Source: a bacterium
GTDB lineage: Bacteria > Krumholzibacteriota > Krumholzibacteriia > JACNKJ01
Direction: 5' to 3'
Length of the DNA: 64,000 nt
Assembly: GCA_024231955.1 (NCBI GenBank)
Contig: JAAEPZ010000764.1
Coordinates: 310,001 to 374,000, forward strand
Part shown: positions 27,548 through 34,340 of the stretch, one piece after another
How the letters are laid out: each line of letters starts with the position of its first letter
Position numbering within the stretch: the first letter of the stretch is position 1
The notes under the pieces: generated by a model
The model's database searches: none
Seen by the model: only the letters and a program-made list of their open reading frames with translations
What the model was told of the DNA's origin: nothing
Made by a program: the position numbers and the translations under genes

Positions 27548-28296
27548 GCACGTATGATTTCACGGGCCGACTGGCCCTGGTTACCGGCGGCAACAGAGGG
27601 ATAGGTCTCGATATAGTCAAGAGTCTGCTGGCCTGCGGGGCCAGAGTGGCCCTGACAGGAAGCGATCCCGAGAGGAGCGCTGCACGAGCTGCGGAACTCG
27701 GGAGCGAGGATACCGTCCGAGGTTACGGCTGCGATATCGCCGATGGTGAGGCCGTGGCCGAGATGATCAAACAGATTCGTGAAGAGATGGGGGAGGTGGA
27801 TTTCCTCATCAATAACGCCGGGCTGACCAAAGACAATCTGTTCATGCGGATGAAGGCGGAGGAGTGGTCCCGGGTGATCGATGTCAATCTCGGCGGGGCC
27901 TATAATTTCTGTCGCGTACTGGCGAGGCCCTTCATGAAGAAACGTGAGGGGCGGATCGTCAACATTACGAGTGTCGTGGGCCAGATCGGTAATGCCGGCC
28001 AGGTCAACTATTCCGCCAGCAAGGCGGGTTTGATAGGTTTCACCAAGAGTCTGGCCAAGGAGTTGGCTCCGCGGAACATCACCGTAAATGCTGTTGCGCC
28101 AGGGTTTATCAAGACAGATATGACTGATGCGCTCAGCGACGAGGTCAGAGAATCCCTGCAGGCTTCCATCCCCCTGGGATACCTTGGTGAGGCTGAAGAT
28201 GTCAGCGCCGCCGTTCTGTTTCTCCTGAGTCCTGGAGCGAGGTATATCTCGGGACAGGTGCTTGGTGTCAATGGCGGCATGGTGATGCAGGGTTAA
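27544..28296 (+). CDS. fabG: 3-oxoacyl-ACP reductase
   Basis: NADPH-dependent ketoreductase of the elongation cycle; 250 residues. A short-chain dehydrogenase with the nucleotide motif TGGNRGIG, NNAG, catalytic Ser (ITSVVGQ), and Tyr155/Lys159 in NYSASKAG. The C-terminal GQVLGVNGGM ending is typical of FabG. Its position between fabD and acpP supports the assignment over other SDRs. Confidence 0.96.
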   Translation: MSTYDFTGRLALVTGGNRGIGLDIVKSLLACGARVALTGSDPERSAARAAELGSEDTVRGYGCDIADGEAVAEMIKQIREEMGEVDFLINNAGLTKDNLFMRMKAEEWSRVIDVNLGGAYNFCRVLARPFMKKREGRIVNITSVVGQIGNAGQVNYSASKAGLIGFTKSLAKELAPRNITVNAVAPGFIKTDMTDALSDEVRESLQASIPLGYLGEAEDVSAAVLFLLSPGARYISGQVLGVNGGMVMQG

Positions 28297-28314
28297 AGTT
28301 TTTACAGTTTGTGT

Positions 28315-28388
28315 TTGACAGGGGAGTCAGAATCCCCTAATCAAGTTGCACTTAGCGAAAGTCGGGGACGAGGTGTCCTCGCGTTTTT
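28315..28388 (+). promoter_or_regulatory. acpP leader: promoter-like box and competing hairpins
   Basis: Between fabG and acpP lie a perfect TTGACA (28315-28320) with only a poor -10 match after it, then GGGGA/TCCCC (28321-28325 with 28333-28337). A second GGGGA at 28364-28368 could pair with the same TCCCC instead, and a CGAGG-TGT-CCTCG hairpin (28369-28381) followed by five T residues (28384-28388) stands just before the acpP ribosome binding site. The layout resembles an attenuator. It could instead be a promoter region with incidental structure. Confidence 0.4.
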
Positions 28389-28400
28389 GGAGGTTTGGAA

Positions 28401-28637
28401 ATGGCTGATATCGTAGAACGTGTCCACAACATCATCGCAAAAGAGCTCGGTGTGAATAAAGAACAGATCACCGAGAATGCCTCTTTCATCGAAGATCTCG
28501 GCGCGGATTCATTGGACACCGTTGAACTCGTGATGGCTTTTGAAGAGGAATTCGACATGGAGATCAGTGACGAGGATGCTGAAAAGCTGACCAACGTCAA
28601 AGCCGTGGTTGAGTACCTGGAGAGCAACGTCAATTAA
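28401..28637 (+). CDS. acpP: Acyl carrier protein
   Basis: Small acidic carrier of 78 residues that shuttles growing acyl chains. The phosphopantetheine attachment site is Ser37 in [14 protein letters not shown] 28401 is chosen, with GGAGG seven bases upstream; a TTG two codons earlier falls between that site and the ATG. Flanked by leader hairpins on one side and a stable UNCG-type hairpin on the other, which may help raise its dosage above its neighbours. Confidence 0.98.
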   Translation: MADIVERVHNIIAKELGVNKEQITENASFIEDLGADSLDTVELVMAFEEEFDMEISDEDAEKLTNVKAVVEYLESNVN

Positions 28638-28688
28638 ATACGTCGCTTGATCTGGCTTGCCCACCTCAAAAGGGGTAGAGCTGGCCTT

Positions 28689-28710
28689 GCTCCCGTCTAC
28701 GGACGGGAGC
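28689..28710 (+). other. Intercistronic UACG hairpin between acpP and fabF
   Basis: A perfect 9-bp stem (GCTCCCGTC/GACGGGAGC) is closed by a TACG loop on a C-G pair, the very stable UNCG tetraloop type. No T-run follows, so it is not a normal terminator; it may protect the 3' end of the acpP message or mark a processing point. Confidence 0.7.
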
Positions 28711-28737
28711 GATCAGTATTTGTAAGGGGGTAGGTGT

Positions 28738-29985
28738 ATGAATCGCCGTATCGTGGTGACTGGTATTGGAATGGTTAGCCCTGTTGGCAATTCCCGTGCA
28801 GAAACGTGGCAAAGTCTGCTTGAGGGCAAATCCGGAATCAGTCTCATCGAAGCTTTTGACACCACGGACTACTCGGTCAAGATATCGGCCGAGGTGAAGG
28901 ATTTCGATCCCTGTCTCATTCAGGATCGCAAGGAAGCTCGGAAAACCGACCGTTTCGTTCAGTTCGCGATTTCGGCCTCGGAAGATGCTCTCGCGGACGC
29001 AGGTCTTCTTGAGGACAAGCCGGATCCTGATCGCACGGGTGTCGTTATCGGCACCGGTATCGGTGGCATGAACACGTTCGAGAAAAATCACAAAGCCCTC
29101 ATAGCGAAGGGACCTGGCAGGGTCAGCCCCTTCTTCATTCCGATGATGATCGGGGATATCGCCTCGGGTCAGGTCTCGATGCGGTACAACTTCCGGGGAC
29201 CCAATTTCTCCGTGCAGTCCGCATGCGCCACCGGGGCTCACGCCATCGCAGATGCTGCGGTTCAGATCAAAATCGGTCGTGCCGATATAATGGTATGTGG
29301 AGGTTCCGAAGCCACAGTCTGCCCCATGGCCGTTGCCGGGTTCGGCAATATGAAGGCTCTGTCCACTCGGAATGACGATCCGGCGGGCGCCAGCCGTCCG
29401 TTCGATGGCGAGCGCGACGGATTCGTTCTGGGCGAGGGTGCCGGCATTCTGGTTCTGGAGGAGTACGAACACGCGAAGGCGAGAGGCGCGAAGATCTACG
29501 CAGAGGTGATGGGGGCGGGATTGACTGCCGATGCTCATCACATCACGGCTCCTCATCCGGAAGGCCTGGGAGCCATCAATGCGATGAAAATGGCTCTGCG
29601 GGAGGGCGGTATCGAGAGGGAGCAGGTCGGCTACGTCAATGCACATGGCACCAGCACACCTTTCAATGACCGCACCGAAACGCTGGCGTTGCGCAGCTTC
29701 TTTGGCGACCATGCCCGGAATCTGAAGATCAGCAGCACGAAGTCGATGACCGGTCATCTGCTGGGAGCCGCCGGGGGGCTCGAGGCGGGGGTCACCTGCC
29801 TTTCGCTGGCCGCCGGACGTTTCGCGCCGACGATCAACCAGGAGACACCGGATCCGGATTGCGATCTGGATTACATACCGAACAAGGCGATCGAAAGCGA
29901 TATCGAATTCGCCATCAGCACATCACTGGGATTCGGCGGGCACAACATCGTTCTGTTGCTCGGCAAGGATCCCGGACAGCGATAG
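28738..29985 (+). CDS. fabF: 3-oxoacyl-ACP synthase II
   Basis: Elongating condensing enzyme of 415 residues. The catalytic Cys163 lies in SVQSACATGAH, with His303 in NAHGTSTPFND and His340 in KSMTGHLLGAAGG. The N-terminal RRIVVTGIGMVSPVG is the family hallmark. The ATG is preceded by AAGGGGGTAGGTG. The fabF-rnc order is common in bacteria; here fabF ends one base before the rnc start. Confidence 0.97.
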   Translation: MNRRIVVTGIGMVSPVGNSRAETWQSLLEGKSGISLIEAFDTTDYSVKISAEVKDFDPCLIQDRKEARKTDRFVQFAISASEDALADAGLLEDKPDPDRTGVVIGTGIGGMNTFEKNHKALIAKGPGRVSPFFIPMMIGDIASGQVSMRYNFRGPNFSVQSACATGAHAIADAAVQIKIGRADIMVCGGSEATVCPMAVAGFGNMKALSTRNDDPAGASRPFDGERDGFVLGEGAGILVLEEYEHAKARGAKIYAEVMGAGLTADAHHITAPHPEGLGAINAMKMALREGGIEREQVGYVNAHGTSTPFNDRTETLALRSFFGDHARNLKISSTKSMTGHLLGAAGGLEAGVTCLSLAAGRFAPTINQETPDPDCDLDYIPNKAIESDIEFAISTSLGFGGHNIVLLLGKDPGQR

Positions 29986-30849
29986 TTGCCGGATTCGAAT
30001 TCGTCAACGGCAGCGGAGATTGACCCTGAAAGCGAAAGGGCGGACAGCATTCGATCATGGCTTGGTAAGATCATCGATGGTTTTCGCAAACCCATCGAAA
30101 GTAATCTTGAGGAGAAGAGGGAACTGCTGAAGTTCCAGGAGCGGTTGAAGTATAAGTTCAAGCGCCCTGAACTCCTCGTCCATGCCTTGACCCATCGCTC
30201 GTTCGCCTACCAGGAGGGGCACAACAGGACGCACAGCAATGAGCGTCTTGAGTTCCTGGGTGACGCCGTTCTCGGGCTTTTGATCAACGAAGCACTTATC
30301 TCTCAATTTGAAGATGCGAATGAGGGGCGTCTGACCAAGGTTAAAAGTCTGCTGGTCAGCCGTGTCGTGCTCGCGCAGGTCGGCAAGTCGCTGGGCCTGG
30401 GTGATGTCATCAGGATAAGTGACAATGAGGCGGAGAGCGGTGGCCGAGACCGAGACAGCATCATTTCGGATGCTGTCGAAGCCATTTTGGGTGCGATATA
30501 CCTCGACTCCGGTCTGGATGCCGCGCGGCAACTGATTCACGGAAGCCTGCTCAGTCGGCAGGAGGAGTTCCTCTCCGACGCCAGTACCAGAAACTACAAG
30601 TCGCTATTGCAGGAGATGGTTCAAGCGAAATTCAAGATGCCGCCCCGCTATCGAATCGGGGCGACTTTCGGACCGGATCATTCCAAGGATTTCATGGTGG
30701 AGGTGCTGATCCGGGGCGACGTGGTCGGTTCGGGCCGCGGACGCTCCAAGAAGGACGCTGAGCAGGATGCGGCCCGTGTTGCTCTCGACATGTTTTCGGT
30801 TGAAGATGAGAAGCTGATCGAGGAGCGGGAAGAGCAAACCGAGGAGTAG
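29986..30849 (+). CDS. rnc: Ribonuclease III
   Basis: Double-strand-specific RNase processing rRNA and mRNA; up to 287 residues. The RNase III signature NERLEFLGDAVLG (about 85-97) and downstream acidic residues (SDAVEAILGAIYLD) form the magnesium site; a C-terminal double-stranded RNA-binding domain (about 205-275) has GSGRGRSKKDAEQDAA. The TTG at 29986 directly abuts the fabF stop and has no strong ribosome binding site. It gives about 45 extra residues before the usual start of the fold, so the true start is uncertain. A long terminator follows. Confidence 0.93.
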   Translation: MPDSNSSTAAEIDPESERADSIRSWLGKIIDGFRKPIESNLEEKRELLKFQERLKYKFKRPELLVHALTHRSFAYQEGHNRTHSNERLEFLGDAVLGLLINEALISQFEDANEGRLTKVKSLLVSRVVLAQVGKSLGLGDVIRISDNEAESGGRDRDSIISDAVEAILGAIYLDSGLDAARQLIHGSLLSRQEEFLSDASTRNYKSLLQEMVQAKFKMPPRYRIGATFGPDHSKDFMVEVLIRGDVVGSGRGRSKKDAEQDAARVALDMFSVEDEKLIEEREEQTEE

Positions 30850-30873
30850 CGCACAGCCCGGTTGAACGTATTG

Positions 30874-30924
30874 ACCCCGGATCTTAATGCCTGGCGCATT
30901 ATGATCCGGGGTTTCTATTTTTTT
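30874..30924 (+). terminator. Rho-independent terminator of the fab-rnc operon
   Basis: A 10-bp outer stem (ACCCCGGATC with GATCCGGGGT) and an inner AATGC/GCATT stem are followed by a T-rich tract ending in seven T residues. It lies between the rnc stop and the convergent outer-membrane protein gene. No T-run lies on the other strand, so it mainly serves the plus strand. Confidence 0.9.
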
Positions 30925-30942
30925 GGCGTGGACCAGGGCGGA

Positions 30943-32334
30943 CTAGAAGCGATAGCTGAAGGTCATGAGCAAACGGGTCTTGTCGAATTTCTGCTCGACA
31001 TCGCTCAGTCCGTTGCTCTCCGGTACGGTTCTACGTTCATAGATGTCGTGGGAGATGGCCGCCTCCAAAAGGATGTTGTCCGACATGAAGAGGCCGACGC
31101 CACCGGTAAGAAGGCGTTGCTCCCTGCTCTCCTCGACCGGCTTGGGAATCACATAATACTCGGCATCGTACTCCCCGCTGTCCAGTAGGCGAAGCGGGGC
31201 CGCCAACTGAGCGTACCCCATATACAGGCGCACGGGGATATCGGGATAGGATAGTTCAAGCCCCAAACGCTTGTTCAGCGCACTGGCAAGAGCGTTTTGC
31301 ATGTTCGAGTCGTGAAGACGGTGACCATTGACGGTTGTTTGCGCCCAGCCGGCATGTTCGATTGCGATGGACAACCGCAGCGGCCCGTACCCCTGTGAGA
31401 ATCCGAGAGACACCTGATAGGGCAGGTGAATCTCCTCTTCGATCCGACGGAGTTCATCTTCAACGACGGTGACATCGGTGCCAACGACATCCTCGGCGAG
31501 GTATACCGATTCTCCCGTGCAGGTAAGGATGGTGGGTGTAGTGATCCTGAAACCGAACGAGGCGTCCCGCCACGGCCGGGTCTGGAGTCCCAGGTGGAAG
31601 CGCCAACCACCGATAGTGAGCAGGTCGGTATAGGTGTCGCGGTAAAGGATCTCCTCACCCGGGGTGCCGTACTCCAGGCTGTTGATTACATCCAGGTCAC
31701 CTCTGACATATTCGAAACTGATCCCTATATCCGTTTGTGGCGCGAGTGAAAGCCCGAAGCCGGCCACCCAGCCCTTCAGTGCACCCTCCAGCAGGAAGGT
31801 GCTTCTCTCCTCATCGCCGTCATAAGCGTTCAAACCCGTCCACAGGGCCTCGGTGACCGAGTTCTGGTAACTGAATACTCCGGCTCCCAGCACCAGGCTG
31901 CCCCGATAGGTCGGTAGAGGGTAGGCGACAGCGAAGGCATCAAGGGAGGTGGTCACAGGTGAAAACTCATTGTATTCACCAAAATAGGTGATCCCGATCT
32001 TGTTGGCCTGATGATTGAATCCCACCACGGCCTCAACCCTGCTGATCGCCGTCAGGCCTGCCGGGTTGGACGTAAGGCTCTGAACATCCTCGGTCCAGGC
32101 GACTCCGGTCCCCGCCAGACCTATGTCGCGGGCACCGCTGAGTTGAGGATTAAGCAATCCCAGGCGATCAAGGTAGATCGCATCGAATATTCCGCTCTCC
32201 TGACAGAAAGCGGGCACGCTGATCAGCAGTAGCAGCCCCAGGCATGACAGAATCGGGAGAGGGCGCAGGATACTATCTCCTCCCCTTGCCGCGACGTTTC
32301 TTCCTCGGTTTCTTGACCTCTGTCTCGGTGTCAT
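30943..32334 (-). CDS. Outer-membrane beta-barrel protein, PorV/FadL-like
   Basis: Protein of 463 residues ending in YRF, the C-terminal aromatic typical of beta-barrels. After a signal segment (SCLGLLLLISVPAFCQES) comes the SGARDIGLAGTGVAW ... SNPAGLTAI pattern seen in PorV/PorQ and FadL-type proteins, then alternating beta-strand sequence. The ATG at 32334 has AGGGAGAGG just upstream but overlaps the preceding gene by 62 bases and gives a long basic leader. A CTG at 32268, behind GGGGAGGAG and giving a normal-length signal peptide, is an alternative. It is co-transcribed with the CXXCH lipoprotein. Ligand unknown. Confidence 0.75.
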   Translation of the reverse strand: MTPRQRSRNRGRNVAARGGDSILRPLPILSCLGLLLLISVPAFCQESGIFDAIYLDRLGLLNPQLSGARDIGLAGTGVAWTEDVQSLTSNPAGLTAISRVEAVVGFNHQANKIGITYFGEYNEFSPVTTSLDAFAVAYPLPTYRGSLVLGAGVFSYQNSVTEALWTGLNAYDGDEERSTFLLEGALKGWVAGFGLSLAPQTDIGISFEYVRGDLDVINSLEYGTPGEEILYRDTYTDLLTIGGWRFHLGLQTRPWRDASFGFRITTPTILTCTGESVYLAEDVVGTDVTVVEDELRRIEEEIHLPYQVSLGFSQGYGPLRLSIAIEHAGWAQTTVNGHRLHDSNMQNALASALNKRLGLELSYPDIPVRLYMGYAQLAAPLRLLDSGEYDAEYYVIPKPVEESREQRLLTGGVGLFMSDNILLEAAISHDIYERRTVPESNGLSDVEQKFDKTRLLMTFSYRF

Positions 32335-32821
32335 TCGCCTCTCCCTGATCATTGATATCGGATGTGTCATCCTGAATCTCCGCATCATCGCCCAGATCAA
32401 TCAACGGTTGCAGTGGAGGTTCCCCATTCCTTTTTCTGCGTGGAGACCACCAGTCGGCTATAGGCGGAGAATTGGTACCCGGTTCATAATCGCCGTCGTA
32501 ATCCGGATAGTAATCCGGATACCAGGAGTAGTAATCATCCCTGTACCAGTAATTATCATACCACCAGGGACGGTAGTAGCGCCGGTACGGAATGTACCTT
32601 GATCCCCAACGAGTGAGACGGCGGGGGTGATGATACTGAGCATTGTCGTGACAATCCCGGCAACTCCTGGGTCGGTTCTCATTATCACTATAACTGCCGC
32701 CCTTCGGATAACGTCCGCGATCGCCACCCTCAGGGTGACTGAGGAGCGTATAACAACCGCCACAGAGAAGAAGGGCCGCTATCAAGGTAATCCCCGGCAG
32801 CATGCGTTTGACCGAAATCAT
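32273..32821 (-). CDS. Tyr/Trp-rich lipoprotein with one CXXCH haem-binding motif
   Basis: Protein of 182 residues I do not recognise. A signal peptide ends in LLLCGGC (Cys23), a plausible lipobox. CRDCH at residues 54-58 is a c-type haem attachment motif, followed closely by HH (64-65). Residues 72-112 contain 14 Tyr and 5 Trp among 41 residues, alternating with Asp, Pro and Arg. The C-terminal third is acidic, ending in a basic tail (KKPRKKRRGKGRR). A good sigma-70 promoter precedes it and an outer-membrane barrel gene overlaps its end. It may be a small outer-membrane or surface cytochrome, but a single CXXCH can also be fortuitous or bind metal. Confidence 0.65.
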   Translation of the reverse strand: MISVKRMLPGITLIAALLLCGGCYTLLSHPEGGDRGRYPKGGSYSDNENRPRSCRDCHDNAQYHHPRRLTRWGSRYIPYRRYYRPWWYDNYWYRDDYYSWYPDYYPDYDGDYEPGTNSPPIADWWSPRRKRNGEPPLQPLIDLGDDAEIQDDTSDINDQGEANDTETEVKKPRKKRRGKGRR

Positions 32822-32852
32822 GGTTTCACCTTGCTGATTGAATGACGATATC

Positions 32853-32882
32853 AGTATAAAGGCGTGTTGTCGGAACTGTCAA
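32853..32882 (-). promoter_or_regulatory. Sigma-70 promoter of the CXXCH lipoprotein operon
   Basis: On the minus strand a perfect TTGACA (32882-32877), an 18-base spacer and TATACT (32858-32853) lie about 30 bases upstream of the lipoprotein ATG. The rest of the divergent gap up to the HNH gene shows no comparably good plus-strand promoter. Confidence 0.7.
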
Positions 32883-33023
32883 TCGGAGGGGGCTAAAGGG
32901 GAATGCGGAGCAAGAGTACAAGTTCCCGGCTGAATTGTCTTGACTGTAGAGGCGGATCAAAACACTCTTAAGTGTAAGAATGAGGTTTGCGGGACTTCCG
33001 CTCGGACAACTTCAGGTGATGAT

Positions 33024-33578
33024 ATGTTGAAAGCGGCCTTGAACAGTAATGTCCTTGTGCTGGATGCAGGCTACCAGGCGGTCAATGTCATCAGCGCAAG
33101 AAAGGCACTCACGCTGCTCTACAGCGGTAGAGCAGTTGCTGTGGAGCAGTCTGAGCAATTTGTACGCTCACCTGGCCGTTCCTGGCAGTTGCCGCGTGTG
33201 ATCAGACTGTTCATTGCTATCGCCCATCGTGTCTACCGGGCCGCCAAAGTTCAACTGAATCGCAGGAACATATTTGCGCGCGACAATTTCACCTGTCAAT
33301 ACTGTGGGAAAACCGAAGGGCCTTTCACAATCGACCATGTCGTGCCGCGCAGCCGCAGGACGCGGGTTTACCCCAAGGGGGGACCGACGACGTGGGAGAA
33401 TTGCGTCACATGCTGTGTCCGCTGCAATCACCGCAAGAGCAATCATCTGCCGGAGGAGCTGGATATGAGATTGCACAAGAAACCGGTGGAACCTCAGTGG
33501 CTGCCTCCCCTCTTGTTCAGGCGTTTTGTTTGTGACGCCGTGCATCAAAGCTGGAAAGGGTATCTGTACCTCGATTAA
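33024..33578 (+). CDS. HNH endonuclease family protein
   Basis: Protein of 184 residues with a C-terminal HNH domain: RRNIFARDNFTCQYCGK, TIDHVVPRSR, WENCVTCCVRCNHRK, giving the two CxxC zinc pairs and the catalytic DH. The N-terminal half (SNVLVLDAGYQAVNVISARKAL) matches a widespread family of stand-alone bacterial HNH proteins of unknown role. ATG 33024 is favoured, with AGGTGAT upstream; an earlier in-frame start at 32940 would add 28 residues. Its stop overlaps the start of the next gene (TAATG), so the two are coupled. No restriction methylase or transposon feature is nearby. Confidence 0.85.
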   Translation: MLKAALNSNVLVLDAGYQAVNVISARKALTLLYSGRAVAVEQSEQFVRSPGRSWQLPRVIRLFIAIAHRVYRAAKVQLNRRNIFARDNFTCQYCGKTEGPFTIDHVVPRSRRTRVYPKGGPTTWENCVTCCVRCNHRKSNHLPEELDMRLHKKPVEPQWLPPLLFRRFVCDAVHQSWKGYLYLD

Positions 33579-34315
33579 TGAAACACTCGCTTCTTATCCT
33601 ATCAATCGCCCTCCTATGCGTGACGCTCTTCTCCCCTTTCGCCGCCCTGGCCAAAAAAGGCAACTGGGTGCGGTATGAAACCTGGACCGCAGATTCCCTG
33701 GCGGCAGGTGGACTCTACTTCCCTGCACCTCTTGGTGACGAGCCCGCCGTTCTCATGTTGCATAGCCGCGGGGAGGCGATCAAACACTACGACCTGCTCG
33801 CCAAACGTTTTCAGGAGAAGGGGAGTCCCGTGATCATCCCCAGTTTCAGGGGTGAGGGCTTCAGTACGAAAAGCAACAAGGGGACCGTTCCCCCCGCCGC
33901 CAGATGGGGGCAAAAGGAGAGGACAATTCTGCTGAACGACCTGGAAAGCGCCCTCACCTTCGCCGCCGCTCAGATCGGGATGGAAAAACGGGAATGGATC
34001 GTCGTCGGGTCGGGTGAATCATGTGCAATAGCGTTCGAACTCCTTGCCCGTGATTCCAGCTTCACAAGACTCATCTGCCTCGCCCCGCTTCTGCAGGCCG
34101 ATTTCGACATGCAACTGGTAAAGAGACCGGACAGGATGTTCCTGGTCGCCTGCGATGGAGATGAGGAGGCAATGGCCAGCCTGCGCAAAATAGAGAAGAC
34201 CGCTCCCGAATGGACAACACAGGTTGAGGTTCCTGGTTGCAGGGCGCGCGGGCAGAGCATTCTGCGCTGGCAACCTGCCATACTGGAAAGAATGGTTATC
34301 TGGGCCGGTCGCTGA
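33578..34315 (+). CDS. Secreted alpha/beta-hydrolase-like protein, catalytic site degenerate
   Basis: Protein of 245 residues with a signal peptide (about 1-25). Its layout resembles dienelactone hydrolase-like alpha/beta hydrolases: AVLMLHSRGEA (oxyanion strand), IIPSFRGEGFS, a nucleophile elbow written GESCA (Ser about 148) instead of GxSxG, and an acidic turn (VACDGDEEAM). Where a catalytic His is expected near the C-terminus the sequence is CRARGQSIL, with no His anywhere in the last 180 residues. It is therefore probably inactive as a classical hydrolase or uses another mechanism. It is translationally coupled to the HNH gene and convergent with the peptidase gene. Confidence 0.7.
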   Translation: MKHSLLILSIALLCVTLFSPFAALAKKGNWVRYETWTADSLAAGGLYFPAPLGDEPAVLMLHSRGEAIKHYDLLAKRFQEKGSPVIIPSFRGEGFSTKSNKGTVPPAARWGQKERTILLNDLESALTFAAAQIGMEKREWIVVGSGESCAIAFELLARDSSFTRLICLAPLLQADFDMQLVKRPDRMFLVACDGDEEAMASLRKIEKTAPEWTTQVEVPGCRARGQSILRWQPAILERMVIWAGR

Positions 34316-34340
34316 AAGCAAATCCAGATCACCAAAGGGT

